Positions 17,074 to 25,429 are shown, counted from the first letter of the stretch. The stretch: 37,612 nucleotides of DNA from Clostridium guangxiense (GCF_021043395.1 NZ_JAJNKE010000039.1:1-37612), one strand, 5' to 3'. The notes: generated by a model not told the origin, from the sequence alone. Translations and numbers: made by a program.

Positions 17074-17101
17074 TTGAAAATTAATAAAATCGTGATACAA
17101 T
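17074..17101 (+). promoter_or_regulatory. Promoter of the ferredoxin gene
   Basis: TTGAAA at 17074-17079 and TACAAT at 17096-17101 with a 16-base spacer, plus TG one base before the -10. A strong SigA-type promoter, as expected for an abundant ferredoxin. Confidence 0.65.
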
Positions 17102-17153
17102 ATTAGGGAGTATTAGAGTACTCAAATGTCCTTTGGATGGGAGGTGTATTAAT

Positions 17154-17324
17154 ATGGCATATAAAATAACAGATGCCTGTGTTAGCTGCGGTTCTTGTGC
17201 TTCAGAATGCCCAGTTAGTGCTATAAGTCAAGGAGATACTCAATTCGTCATTGACGAAGGGACATGCATAGAGTGTGGAAATTGTGCTAATGTTTGCCCA
17301 GTAGGAGCCCCAGTTCAAGAATAG
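17154..17324 (+). CDS. 2[4Fe-4S] clostridial ferredoxin
   Basis: A 56-residue low-potential electron carrier used by hydrogenase, pyruvate:ferredoxin oxidoreductase and related enzymes. Two CxxCxxCxxxCP motifs are complete: Cys9, 12, 15, 19 and Cys38, 41, 44, 48. The sequence from AYKI to PVGAPVQE closely resembles classic clostridial ferredoxins. I use the ATG at 17154, because GGGAGGTG at 17137-17144 lies just upstream; a longer frame starting at 17133 would span that site. It is flanked by its own promoter and terminator, so it is a single-gene unit. Confidence 0.95.
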   Translation: MAYKITDACVSCGSCASECPVSAISQGDTQFVIDEGTCIECGNCANVCPVGAPVQE

Positions 17325-17341
17325 GCTATATGTATTTTTAT

Positions 17342-17373
17342 AAAAAAGTTCGCAATTTTGCGGACTTTTTTGT
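17342..17373 (+). terminator. Terminator of the ferredoxin gene
   Basis: A 12-bp stem with one G-T wobble (17343-17354 with 17359-17370), a 4-base loop and a T-run. The 290 bases after it, up to motA, are AT-rich and show no clear gene or SigD-type promoter. Confidence 0.85.
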
Positions 17374-17661
17374 TTCGCACAAATATATATTGAAACGGAA
17401 TTATTATAATAAATAAAAGATTTTTTTAATCATATATGTAGATTGTTGTAAATTTATAAATTATTTTTACGATAATAAACTATAAATAAATGAAGTTATC
17501 TTTTTGTTCAGTTATATATGGTTAATAATTAGGATCTTAACTTATGTATTTATTATGATACCCTGAAATAAGTTTTGGTAGTATGCTGACCATCTAAAAC
17601 TGCAAATTTAGTATATATAAATAGATTGAATAATTGCTAGGTATTTAAGGAGGAGAAGAGT

Positions 17662-18450
17662 TTGGATAGTATTATATTTTTAGTTGTTGCTTTAGGTGCA
17701 ATTATAGCAGGATATACAATAGATGGCGGTAACATTACTCACCTGTTTCATGGAGCGCCTGCTATAATTGTTTTTGGAGGAACAATTGGTGCTGTTGGTG
17801 TATCTTATCCTATTTCTGAATTGAAAAATATAGGTGCTGTTATAAAAGTTGTATTTTCAAAGCCAAAGGCAGATTTAGTCGAATTAATAGCTTATTTTAA
17901 GCAGATAGCATTTAAAACTAGAAAAGAAGGATTGCTTAGTATTGAAGAGATGGTATCTGGAGATGATATAGATCCATTTATAAAAAAGGGTCTGCAAATG
18001 GTTGTTGATGGAATTGAACCTCAAACAGTAAAAGACACACTTGAATTAAGCGTTGAACTTATAGAACAGAGGCATAAAGCTGGTATTGCAATTTTTGAAT
18101 CGGCAGGTGGCTACGCTCCAACACTTGGAATTATAGGTACAGTTACAAGCCTTGTTGTTGTTCTTGCAAGTCTTAGTTCAGATACTTCAGCTCTTGGAGA
18201 GTCTATATCAAGTGCATTTATAGCTACACTTTATGGTATCAGTTCAGCTAACCTTTTATGGCTGCCTATAGCAACTAAGCTTAAAAGATATAATGAAATA
18301 GAGATGAAAGAAAAAAATTTGATAATTGAAGCTATATTGTGTATACAAGAAGGTATAAATCCTAATACACTTGATGAAAAGTTAAAAGGATTTTTGGACA
18401 AGAAACAACTTGCACAGTATGAAAGTCAAAGTGCAAGAGAGGGTGAATAA
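17662..18450 (+). CDS. motA: Flagellar motor stator protein MotA
   Basis: A 262-residue membrane protein of the proton- or sodium-driven stator. Four hydrophobic segments are visible (about residues 3-20, 30-50, 150-170 and 180-200). The MotA signature lies in the third and fourth (GGYAPTLGIIGTV and FIATLYGISSANLLWLP), and a charged cytoplasmic loop lies between. The start is a TTG at 17662 with AAGGAGGAG 6 bases upstream. It is followed after two bases by motB. No other flagellar or chemotaxis genes are in the window. Confidence 0.92.
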   Translation: MDSIIFLVVALGAIIAGYTIDGGNITHLFHGAPAIIVFGGTIGAVGVSYPISELKNIGAVIKVVFSKPKADLVELIAYFKQIAFKTRKEGLLSIEEMVSGDDIDPFIKKGLQMVVDGIEPQTVKDTLELSVELIEQRHKAGIAIFESAGGYAPTLGIIGTVTSLVVVLASLSSDTSALGESISSAFIATLYGISSANLLWLPIATKLKRYNEIEMKEKNLIIEAILCIQEGINPNTLDEKLKGFLDKKQLAQYESQSAREGE

Positions 18451-18452
18451 GT

Positions 18453-19226
18453 ATGAGGAAGAAAAAAGCCGAACAGCCAGAAAATGCAGAGCGTTGGCTT
18501 CTTACATATTCGGATTTGATAACTCTTTTGATGGCATTTTTTATAGTAATGTATGCTTCTAGCACAGCAGATAAAGTTAAAATGGCTAAAGTTTCAGCAT
18601 CAATAAGATCAGCATTCGGGGCATCAGGAAAATCAGTTATTGGTGAGGATAGTTCTATAAATCTAAAGCAAAATGATAAACTGCAGGAAGCTGAAAAGGA
18701 TGCTGCAATTTCAACAGGCGATGCTCAAAGAGCAGAAGAAAATAAATTAAAAGAAGTAAAACAAAAGGTAGATACTTATGTTAAACAAAACGGACTTACT
18801 GGAAGTATAAGTACCAATTTACAGGAAAGAGGACTTGTAATACGTATTGTTGATACAATGATGTTTGATACTGCAAAAGCAGATGTAAAGTTAGATGCAC
18901 AGAATAGGCTTGTAGAAATAGGGAAAATATTAAAAGGTATTAATAATATTATAAGAATAGAAGGACATACAGATAGCAGGCCTATGCATGATCAATATTT
19001 CCAATCTAATGTTGAATTATCGGCTGCAAGAGCGGCAAATGTTTGGCATGTCTTAGAAGATAAAGCAGGGGTGCCACATAATCAATTAATTGCATCTGCA
19101 TATGCTGAAAATGATCCTGTGGCTGTAAATGATAATGAGGCTGATATGGCTAAAAATAGAAGAGTTGATATTGTAGTTATAAACTCAAAATATAATTCTG
19201 TTGAATCAAATCAAAATAATAAATAA
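18453..19226 (+). CDS. motB: Flagellar motor stator protein MotB
   Basis: A 257-residue partner of MotA. A single N-terminal TM helix contains the ion-binding Asp21 (LLTYSDLITLLMAFF). The linker is charged and partly helical (about 60-115). The C-terminal OmpA/MotB domain binds peptidoglycan (RIEGHTDSRP, LSAARAANV, NRRVDIVV). The gap to motA is 2 bases, so the pair is co-translated. Whether the coupling ion is H+ or Na+ cannot be decided here. Confidence 0.92.
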   Translation: MRKKKAEQPENAERWLLTYSDLITLLMAFFIVMYASSTADKVKMAKVSASIRSAFGASGKSVIGEDSSINLKQNDKLQEAEKDAAISTGDAQRAEENKLKEVKQKVDTYVKQNGLTGSISTNLQERGLVIRIVDTMMFDTAKADVKLDAQNRLVEIGKILKGINNIIRIEGHTDSRPMHDQYFQSNVELSAARAANVWHVLEDKAGVPHNQLIASAYAENDPVAVNDNEADMAKNRRVDIVVINSKYNSVESNQNNK

Positions 19227-19268
19227 AAAATATGTACAGGGCAAATCATAGTCCTGTACATATTTTTT
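19225..19268. terminator. Bidirectional terminator between motB and lrgB
   Basis: Perfect 16-bp arms (19225-19240 with 19253-19268) with A-run on the left and T-run on the right, suited to ending both convergent transcripts. Confidence 0.9.
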
Positions 19269-19291
19269 ATAGGCTTATTTTAAAACAAAGC

Positions 19292-19993
19292 CTATAAAAT
19301 TAATGATAATATTTTTACTATTATAGGTGCAACTATTACAGTAATAAGTCCAGCTACTCCAATAGAAAGACTACTCATAGCACCTTGTGTTTCTCCAATT
19401 TCTATTGCCTTTGTAGTCCCAATAGCATGAGAAGATGTTCCCATAGCTATTCCCATGGCAACAGGATCTTTTATCCTAAAAAGCTTAAATACAAGTGGTC
19501 CTATTATTGATCCAAAGACGCCTGTTAGTACAATAGCAGCTACTGTTACAGCAGGAATACCACCAATTTGCTTTGATACAGATTGTCCTATAGGAGTTGT
19601 TACTGATTTCGGAAGTAGTGACAAGTCAATCATATTAGGTAATTTAAAAATATGGCACATAGCTGCAATACTTAACATTCCGAATATCGATCCTATAGAT
19701 ATGCCTAGAAGTATTGGTACAATATTTTTCTTTAGAAGATCAATTTTTTTATAGAGAGGAACTGCTAGAATAACAGTTGATGGTCCTAAAAAAAATGATA
19801 TGAATTGACCTCCGGCATTATATTGATTAAGGGTTATATTTAGTCCTTTAAGTATAAAAATAACAATTATTATGCTTATTAAAAGGGGGTTAAAAATTGA
19901 GAGCTTTGTTTTTTTATACAAAAAAAGACCTGCTTCAAAAGCTATAAGGGATATTAATATTGAAAATAAAGAAGTATGTATAAGTGCATCCAT
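19292..19993 (-). CDS. lrgB: LrgB/CidB family membrane protein
   Basis: A 233-residue polytopic membrane protein of the LrgB/CidB/PlsE family, with about six to seven hydrophobic stretches and the family motifs LPKSVTTPIGQSVSKQIGG and GTSSHAIGTTKA. In staphylococci and Bacillus, LrgAB-type pairs influence murein hydrolase activity; in Bacillus the pair PftAB (YsbAB) imports pyruvate. Either role is possible here; no LytST-type regulator is visible. Four bases separate it from lrgA upstream on the minus strand. Confidence 0.9.
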   Translation of the reverse strand: MDALIHTSLFSILISLIAFEAGLFLYKKTKLSIFNPLLISIIIVIFILKGLNITLNQYNAGGQFISFFLGPSTVILAVPLYKKIDLLKKNIVPILLGISIGSIFGMLSIAAMCHIFKLPNMIDLSLLPKSVTTPIGQSVSKQIGGIPAVTVAAIVLTGVFGSIIGPLVFKLFRIKDPVAMGIAMGTSSHAIGTTKAIEIGETQGAMSSLSIGVAGLITVIVAPIIVKILSLIL

Positions 19994-19997
19994 AACT

Positions 19998-20339
19998 TCA
20001 CCTCCTCTTAAGTAGTTGTACAGTTAGACCAGTAACTGCCATTATAATAATAGTAGAGATTAGTATAATAAAAGTAATGCTTATAAGGTTTTTCTTAAGA
20101 AGTCCAAAGCATGAAATAAGTCCTACACCAGCTGGAACAAAGAAAAATGCTAGATGTTCCAGCAGAAAATTGCTTATTTCTTCAATTTTTTCTAACTTAA
20201 TAATGCCTGTATTAAGGAGGATTAGTAAAATTATCATTCCTAAAACATTTCCTGGTATCGGTAAGTTTAATAATTTGTTTAATGCTTCTCCAATAAAGCA
20301 AATTCCTAAAATTATACACAATTGTCTTAATAGTTTCAT
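19998..20339 (-). CDS. lrgA: LrgA/CidA holin-like protein
   Basis: A 113-residue protein with four hydrophobic segments and the LrgA signature (LPIPGNVLGMIILLILL, LAFFFVPAGVGL), ending in a basic LLKRR. It is first in a two-gene operon with lrgB. GGAGGTGAAAT precedes the ATG on the minus strand. It is transcribed away from trmN6, whose start is 160 bases away; that shared region holds an AT-rich run of ATAAT repeats near 20388-20410. Confidence 0.9.
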   Translation of the reverse strand: MKLLRQLCIILGICFIGEALNKLLNLPIPGNVLGMIILLILLNTGIIKLEKIEEISNFLLEHLAFFFVPAGVGLISCFGLLKKNLISITFIILISTIIIMAVTGLTVQLLKRR

Positions 20340-20498
20340 TATTTCACCTCCAATTTGTGTGAATTTTTTAATATTGCCTAGAAAATATATAATAATATAA
20401 TATAATATAAAAGAGCAAAAAATGATTTTGTAAGAAAAAAGCGAATAGAGAAATTATTATGAAAATTTAAAAAATATATATAATTTTGAGGTGAGCGT

Positions 20499-21236
20499 AT
20501 GGAACTAATAAAAGATGATGAAACACTTGATGATCTTCAGATTAATGGAATTAAAGTTATACAAAAAAAGAATGCATTTAGATTTGGAGTTGATGCAGTG
20601 CTTCTTGCCAACTATGCTAAAATTAAAAAGAGAGCTAGAGTTGTTGACTTGTGTAGTGGCACAGGTATAATTCCATTTATAATCGCGGGAAAAACTGAAG
20701 CGTCATCTATAACAGGACTTGAAATACAAGATGAACTTGTCAGCATGGCCAATAGAACGGTTAAGTATAATAATTTTGAGGATAAAATTGATTTCATGCA
20801 TGGAGATTTAAAAGATGTAGAACTTATTAAAGGCATAAAAAAAGCAGATATTGTAACTGTAAATCCTCCATATAAGCTTTATAATTCTGGTATAATAAAT
20901 AAAAATGATAATAATGCTATTTCAAGGCATGAAATATGTTGCAAACTTGAAGACGTCATATCAGCTTGCCGTATTATATTAAAGGATAATGGGAAGCTTT
21001 TTATGGTACATAGACCTGAAAGGATAGCGGATGTTTTATGTATTATGAGAAAATATAAGATAGAGCCTAAATCAATAAGAATGGTTCATCCAAGCGTAAA
21101 AAAGGCACCAAACATAATGCTTGTTGAAGGCCAAAGGGATGGTGGAAGATTTTTAAGATGGGAAGAGCCTTTATATATTCACAATGAGGATGGAAGTTAT
21201 ACTGAGGAAATTGAAAAGATATATGGAAGAATATAA
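20499..21236 (+). CDS. trmN6: tRNA1(Val) (adenine(37)-N6)-methyltransferase family (YabB)
   Basis: A 245-residue class I SAM-dependent methyltransferase. Motif I is VVDLCSGTGIIPF (about 48-60), and the catalytic NPPY is at 122-125, typical of N6-adenine enzymes. RFGVDAVLLANYA at 28-40 is the family N-terminal signature. GAGGTGAG lies 5 bases before the ATG. It is followed 17 bases later by rsmI, the same pair as yabB-yabC in B. subtilis, but the GIY-YIG gene yazA found between them in Bacillus is missing. Confidence 0.88.
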   Translation: MELIKDDETLDDLQINGIKVIQKKNAFRFGVDAVLLANYAKIKKRARVVDLCSGTGIIPFIIAGKTEASSITGLEIQDELVSMANRTVKYNNFEDKIDFMHGDLKDVELIKGIKKADIVTVNPPYKLYNSGIINKNDNNAISRHEICCKLEDVISACRIILKDNGKLFMVHRPERIADVLCIMRKYKIEPKSIRMVHPSVKKAPNIMLVEGQRDGGRFLRWEEPLYIHNEDGSYTEEIEKIYGRI

Positions 21237-21253
21237 AAGTAAGGAGTATAAGT

Positions 21254-22099
21254 ATGATTGGAAAAGTATTTTTGGTTGGTACGCCTATAGGTAATTTAGG
21301 AGATATAACTATAAGAGCCTTGGAAACTTTAAAGAACTGTGATGTTATAGCAGCGGAGGACACAAGACAAAGTTTAAAACTGTTAAATCATTTTAATATA
21401 AAAAAGCCTCTTATAAGTTATCATAAATTTAATGAGAAAGAAAAAAGCATTGAAATAATAAAATTAGTTAATGAGGGAAAAAGCGTGGCAATAGTCACTG
21501 ATGCGGGTATGCCTGGAATATCAGACCCAGGAAGCGTGGTTGTACTAAAATGCATTGAAGAAAATATAGATTTTGAAGTGATCCCCGGACCAACAGCATT
21601 TGTGACGGCTCTTGTTTATTCTGGAATGGATAGTTCCAAGTTTTTGTTTAGAGGATTTTTGCCAAGGGAAAATAAAGATAGAAATGAGGTTATTAAGCAA
21701 ATTAAAGATTCACGTGAGAGTATCATGTTCTATGAAGCACCGCATAGACTTAAAAATACTTTAGAGTTTTTGCTAAATAGTTTAGGAGACAGAAAAATAG
21801 CAATTTGTAGAGAACTTACAAAAGTTCATGAGGACATAAAAAGAACAAGTTTGTCAGAAGCAGTGAATTTTTATAAGGAAAATAATGCAAAAGGAGAATA
21901 TGTGCTTATTATTGAAGGTAGAAGTGAAGAAGAAATTAAAGGGGAAGAAAGAGCAAAATGGGAGCAAATAAGTGTAGAAGATCATATTATACATTACCTT
22001 GAAAAGGGATTTTCCAAAAAAGAAGCGATAAAAATGACGGCTAAAGATAGAAATGTGCCTAAAACTGAAATATATAAATATTCTATAAATTTAAAATAA
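21254..22099 (+). CDS. rsmI: 16S rRNA (cytidine(1402)-2'-O)-methyltransferase RsmI
   Basis: A 281-residue tetrapyrrole-methylase-fold enzyme that modifies C1402 in the ribosomal P site. Motifs: VGTPIGNLGDITIRALE at the N-terminus, AEDTRQSLKLL, and TDAGMPGISDPG for SAM binding, followed by IPGPTAFVTAL. The C-terminal small helical domain (SKKEAIKMTAKD) is present. Ribosome binding site AAGGAG at 21241-21246. Probably co-transcribed with trmN6. Confidence 0.95.
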   Translation: MIGKVFLVGTPIGNLGDITIRALETLKNCDVIAAEDTRQSLKLLNHFNIKKPLISYHKFNEKEKSIEIIKLVNEGKSVAIVTDAGMPGISDPGSVVVLKCIEENIDFEVIPGPTAFVTALVYSGMDSSKFLFRGFLPRENKDRNEVIKQIKDSRESIMFYEAPHRLKNTLEFLLNSLGDRKIAICRELTKVHEDIKRTSLSEAVNFYKENNAKGEYVLIIEGRSEEEIKGEERAKWEQISVEDHIIHYLEKGFSKKEAIKMTAKDRNVPKTEIYKYSINLK

Positions 22100-22184
22100 C
22101 TTAAAATTATAGAATATACTAAAGTATATTGTAGAAATGTATACAATACTCTTGATAACTCTAAAATTATATGGAAAATGGAAG

Positions 22185-22214
22185 TTGTAAAGCTATAAGT
22201 AATAATGCTATAAT
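22185..22214 (+). promoter_or_regulatory. Promoter of the first coiled-coil NlpC/P60 gene
   Basis: TTGTAA at 22185-22190 and TATAAT at 22209-22214, spacer 18, with an extended TGC before the -10. The transcript would have a leader of about 90 bases. Confidence 0.55.
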
Positions 22215-22310
22215 AATTCTAATATATATATATAAAGTTGTGCTAGGGCAAGTGCTACTTTATATCACGCTGAAAATATTTACATAAAGTATTTAGTAGG
22301 GGGGATATTA

Positions 22311-23408
22311 GTGCATAAACGAATTTTGTCCGCTATTTTAGTGGCAAGTATAGTCTTTTCAGTTGGTTCAAGTGCGTTAGCTGCACCAACTCAAGGTCAA
22401 GTAAATCAAAGTAAAACAAATTTAACTCAGTCACAACAAAAAGTACAGGATCTAGAAGATAAAGTAATGAAAATAGACGGTGACATTGAAACGATTTCAA
22501 AGGAAAAAGCTGACATAGATGGCAAGATAAGCAAAGTTCAAACAAGCATAAATTCAATAAAGAAAAATATTATAGCATCTCAAAATAAGATAAATAGTGA
22601 ACAAGAGTTATATAGTCAAAGAATAAGAACGATGTATATGAATGGAAAAGAGCAAAGTTACATAAATATTGTTCTTGGTTCAAAGAACTTTAGTGATCTT
22701 ATATCTAATATTGAAACAGTGCAGAAAATAGCAGATTATGATAAAAATCTTATGGATAATTTAAATTCTGAAAAAAGCCAAATTGAAAAAGAAAAGGACA
22801 AGCTTTCTAATGTAAAAGCTAACTTAGTTTCATTACAGAGTCAGCAAGAAAAGAAAATTAAAGATGATCAAGACAAAAAGTCAGAAGCATTGGCATTGGT
22901 AAGTAAAGCAAAAGCTGAAATGCAAAAGAATAAAGCTTATTATGACCAGCTTCAAGTTCAACAAAATGCAGAAAAAGCAAGACTTTTAAGCATGAATACA
23001 ACAACTTCAGCTTCGACTTCGTCTTCATCAAGCAATGTAGCACAGGATAGAGGTCAACATGTTAATGTTAGTGCTGGAGGAGTAGTTGGTATTGCAGCTA
23101 GATACATAGGAATTCCATATGTATATGGAGGCGCAAGTCCTTCTGGATTTGATTGCTCTGGACTTGTAATGTATTGTTACGCTCAAATTGGAGTAAGCCT
23201 TCCACATTATACAGGAGCTCAGGTTAAATATGGTACTACAGTAACAGGAGCTTTACAACCAGGCGATTTGTTATTCTTTGGTTCAACAACAGCTCCGGAT
23301 CATGTAGCTATATACGCTGGAAATGGACAAATGATTGAAGCACCACATACAGGAGCTAATGTTAGAATTGTTTCTGTTAGAGGCTATAGTATTGCAAAAA
23401 GGCTATAA
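22311..23408 (+). CDS. Secreted coiled-coil NlpC/P60 endopeptidase
   Basis: A 365-residue exported peptidoglycan hydrolase. The signal peptide ends near residue 24 (ALA). Residues 30-225 form a long coiled coil of the CwlO/PcsB type (KVQDLEDKVMKIDGDIE and similar heptads). A Ser/Thr linker (about 228-242) follows. The NlpC/P60 domain has Cys282 (GFDCSG), His331 (DHVAIYAG) and His346 (EAPHTG). The start is a GTG at 22311 behind AGGGGGG. In Bacillus and streptococci such proteins are activated by FtsEX; no ftsEX is in the window. It has its own promoter and terminator. Confidence 0.92.
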   Translation: MHKRILSAILVASIVFSVGSSALAAPTQGQVNQSKTNLTQSQQKVQDLEDKVMKIDGDIETISKEKADIDGKISKVQTSINSIKKNIIASQNKINSEQELYSQRIRTMYMNGKEQSYINIVLGSKNFSDLISNIETVQKIADYDKNLMDNLNSEKSQIEKEKDKLSNVKANLVSLQSQQEKKIKDDQDKKSEALALVSKAKAEMQKNKAYYDQLQVQQNAEKARLLSMNTTTSASTSSSSSNVAQDRGQHVNVSAGGVVGIAARYIGIPYVYGGASPSGFDCSGLVMYCYAQIGVSLPHYTGAQVKYGTTVTGALQPGDLLFFGSTTAPDHVAIYAGNGQMIEAPHTGANVRIVSVRGYSIAKRL

Positions 23409-23440
23409 CAAAGAGTATAATATAAGTAAATATGGTTTTT

Positions 23441-23466
23441 AAGGGCATAAAAGTGCCCTTTTTTAT
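23441..23466 (+). terminator. Terminator of the first coiled-coil hydrolase
   Basis: A 7-bp stem (23441-23447 with 23454-23460, AAGGGCA/TGCCCTT), 6-base loop and T-run. Confidence 0.85.
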
Positions 23467-23505
23467 GTTTTATAAAAATATAAACTTTTAAGAAGGAATG
23501 ATAGC

Positions 23506-24630
23506 ATGCATAAGAAATTAGTAAGTGTATTTGTTGCTTTAGGAGTAACACTATCTTGTACAAGCAATACCTTGGCTGCACCTCTTCAACAACAATATAG
23601 CAGCAGCTTACAGCAGTATGAAAATGCTCTCAAGGGTGTACAAGAGATAGAAGATAAAATTTCAGTTATTGATAATGAAATTGGAAAGATAAATAACGAT
23701 ATATCAAGTACAAATAACAAGATATCTGAAAGTAAAGCAAAAATATCTGATGAGCAGCAAAAACTGAATGAAGCACAAGAGCAAATTGAAGAAGAGCAAA
23801 GCATTTATAGGCAGAGAGTTAAAGCGATGTATATAAGTAATACTGATATGCAGTATATTGAGGTTATCTTAAATTCAAAAACTTTTAGCGATCTTATAGA
23901 TAATGTTGAAAATGTTAAAAATTTAATTCAGTATGATACTAACATTATAGATAATATTAATAAACAAAAACAAAGTATTGATAACCAGAAAAAAACACTT
24001 GAGGCTGATAATTTTAAACTTGAAAAATTACAAAGTGAAAATAGGAGTAAATTAAATGCTTTAAATTCTAAGAAAGCAGAGCAAAATAAGCTTATGGCTA
24101 GTGAAAAAGCTGAGGAGAATAACCATAAGGCAGATATGGAAAAAATACAAAGTGCAATGGATGCTGAAAAGAAAAAGCTGCAGGCATTAAATGTATCAAC
24201 AAGTTCTGGTAGCAGTTCTGGAAGCAGCAGTGTAAATAAAATTACAAATCCAACTGTGAATCCGAGCCCTTCTAGTTCGGCTAGTGGACTAGCTATTGTA
24301 AAATATGCTAGCCAATTTGTTGGAGTTCCATATGTATGGGGAGGAGAAAGTCCATCTGGATTCGATTGTTCAGGACTTGTCCAATATGTATATGCTCAAT
24401 TTGGAATAAGTTTACCAAGAACAAGTGAAGCACAGGTTGGTTGTGGTTCTCCTGTTACGGGTGATCTTGAACCTGGAGATCTTTTGTTCTTTGAACCAGC
24501 TTCTGATGGTCCTGGACATGTTGGTATATATGCTGGTGATAATACTTTTATTGAAGCACCTCATACTGGGGCAAATGTAAGAATAATGCCATTAAGATCA
24601 TATTGTGCTGCTAGACGTATAATAAAATAA
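23506..24630 (+). CDS. Secreted coiled-coil NlpC/P60 endopeptidase, paralogue
   Basis: A 374-residue paralogue of the preceding gene with the same order: signal peptide (ending near residue 25), coiled coil about 30-230, a Ser/Gly/Pro linker and NlpC/P60 with Cys288 (GFDCSG), His338 (GHVGIYAG) and His353 (EAPHTG). The coiled coils have diverged more than the catalytic domains. AAGGAAT with a short spacer precedes the ATG at 23506. The stop codon is directly followed by the left end of a MITE-like element (24632). Confidence 0.92.
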   Translation: MHKKLVSVFVALGVTLSCTSNTLAAPLQQQYSSSLQQYENALKGVQEIEDKISVIDNEIGKINNDISSTNNKISESKAKISDEQQKLNEAQEQIEEEQSIYRQRVKAMYISNTDMQYIEVILNSKTFSDLIDNVENVKNLIQYDTNIIDNINKQKQSIDNQKKTLEADNFKLEKLQSENRSKLNALNSKKAEQNKLMASEKAEENNHKADMEKIQSAMDAEKKKLQALNVSTSSGSSSGSSSVNKITNPTVNPSPSSSASGLAIVKYASQFVGVPYVWGGESPSGFDCSGLVQYVYAQFGISLPRTSEAQVGCGSPVTGDLEPGDLLFFEPASDGPGHVGIYAGDNTFIEAPHTGANVRIMPLRSYCAARRIIK

Positions 24631-24631
24631 T

Positions 24632-24812
24632 GCGAAGTAACAATACTTCGTTGCATACACATATGCGGGGTTTGGGCGTAAGCCCATGCCCCGTGCATGT
24701 TTACTCGCTGAAAAGATGGTCAGACAGATTGAAATATCTAAGTATTTTATGATTTTTGAACCAAGATTTATTAGGATTTTTTTAAATCGTCCCTTCAGCA
24801 TTGTTACTTCGC
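24632..24812. mobile_element. MITE-like element, copy A (181 bp)
   Basis: The ends are a perfect 13-bp inverted repeat, GCGAAGTAACAAT at 24632-24644 and its complement at 24800-24812. The right half (24718-24800) is shared, in reverse, with 31811-31890 and, in the same direction, with 37448-37535. The left half carries a GC-rich hairpin (24665-24695). There is no transposase gene. The element starts one base after the NlpC/P60 stop codon. Confidence 0.75.
24665..24695. repeat. REP-like GC-rich hairpin nested in copy A
   Basis: CGGGG and CCCCG form the outer arms, TGGGC and GCCCA the inner arms, with loop GTAA. The core GGGGTTTGGGCG...AGCCCATG is the reverse complement of the hairpin core of the 58-bp array at 9341-9608. 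Confidence 0.7.
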
Positions 24813-24989
24813 TCACACGGTAGTACAAGGAAAAAATTCCTCCGTACCTACGGAATTTTAGGTGTGAATCTTTGTAGAAATGAGAATTTGAAGCAGTGCA
24901 CAATTCACAGTGAAGGTGGATTTATCTTTGATTTTACTCAGGTAAATCTTAGAACTTATTAGTGTAAGCTGCGCTGAATACTATATTTT

Positions 24990-25075
24990 ACGCCATGTGC
25001 AAGCATTAAGTTTAAGATTTTTTGCAGCGGTAGCGGAGAAAAATCATCTTTCATTGTATTTTGTCCTTTGAGTAA
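24990..25075. repeat. Degenerate dispersed repeat module, reverse of 31705-31778
   Basis: On the minus strand this region reads CAAAGGACAA, then TTTTTCTCCGCT, then a stretch ending AAACTTAAT. The same ordered blocks occur on the plus strand at about 31705-31778. In both places it lies next to a MITE-like copy, so the two may form a composite repeat. A reading frame of about 69 codons here is judged not to be a gene. Confidence 0.5.
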
Positions 25076-25089
25076 ATATATAGAAATAT

Positions 25090-25125
25090 AAAAAAACAAC
25101 ATAGACAAGCTATGCTGTTTTTTTA
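25090..25125 (-). terminator. Terminator of abrB
   Basis: A hairpin with CATAG/CTATG core extended by ACA/TGT across one mismatch and flanked by A- and T-runs. On the minus strand it follows the abrB stop by about 12 bases. Confidence 0.8.
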
Positions 25126-25137
25126 CTAGAAATCTAT

Positions 25138-25383
25138 TTATCTTCCTTCTTTTAATTCTTGAAGGCAATTTTTACAAATATTTTTTCCTTTATAATTTAC
25201 TACATCTTTTGCATCACCGCAGAATATACAAGCAGGTTCATATTTCTTTAAAATAATTTGTTCCCCATCAACATAAATTTCTAAGGCATCTTTTTCAGCT
25301 ATATTTAAAGTTCTTCTTAATTCTATAGGGATTACTATTCTGCCTAACTCATCTACTCTTCTTACTACTCCTGTTGATTTCAT
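25138..25383 (-). CDS. abrB: Transition-state regulator AbrB
   Basis: An 81-residue DNA-binding protein with an N-terminal swapped-hairpin AbrB domain (MKSTGVVRRVDELGRIVIPI, residues 1-48). The C-terminal extension has two CxxC pairs (Cys52/55 and Cys70/73), probably zinc-binding. Bacillus AbrB has a different C-terminal domain, while this Cys-rich form is what one expects in clostridia. In clostridia AbrB homologues affect solventogenesis and sporulation onset. A good AGGAGG lies upstream on the minus strand, and two promoter-like sequences sit at 25430-25458 and 25510-25538. Location downstream of trmN6-rsmI agrees with B. subtilis abrB. Confidence 0.93.
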   Translation of the reverse strand: MKSTGVVRRVDELGRIVIPIELRRTLNIAEKDALEIYVDGEQIILKKYEPACIFCGDAKDVVNYKGKNICKNCLQELKEGR

Positions 25384-25429
25384 TTTTTATCCTCCTTAAA
25401 TTACATCATTCGACAAATACTACAATTAA

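Noticed and set aside
24959-25168. A 69-codon minus-strand reading frame between copy A and abrB
   Set aside because: It overlaps the abrB terminator and a dispersed repeat, has no suitable ribosome binding site, and lies in repeat-derived DNA.
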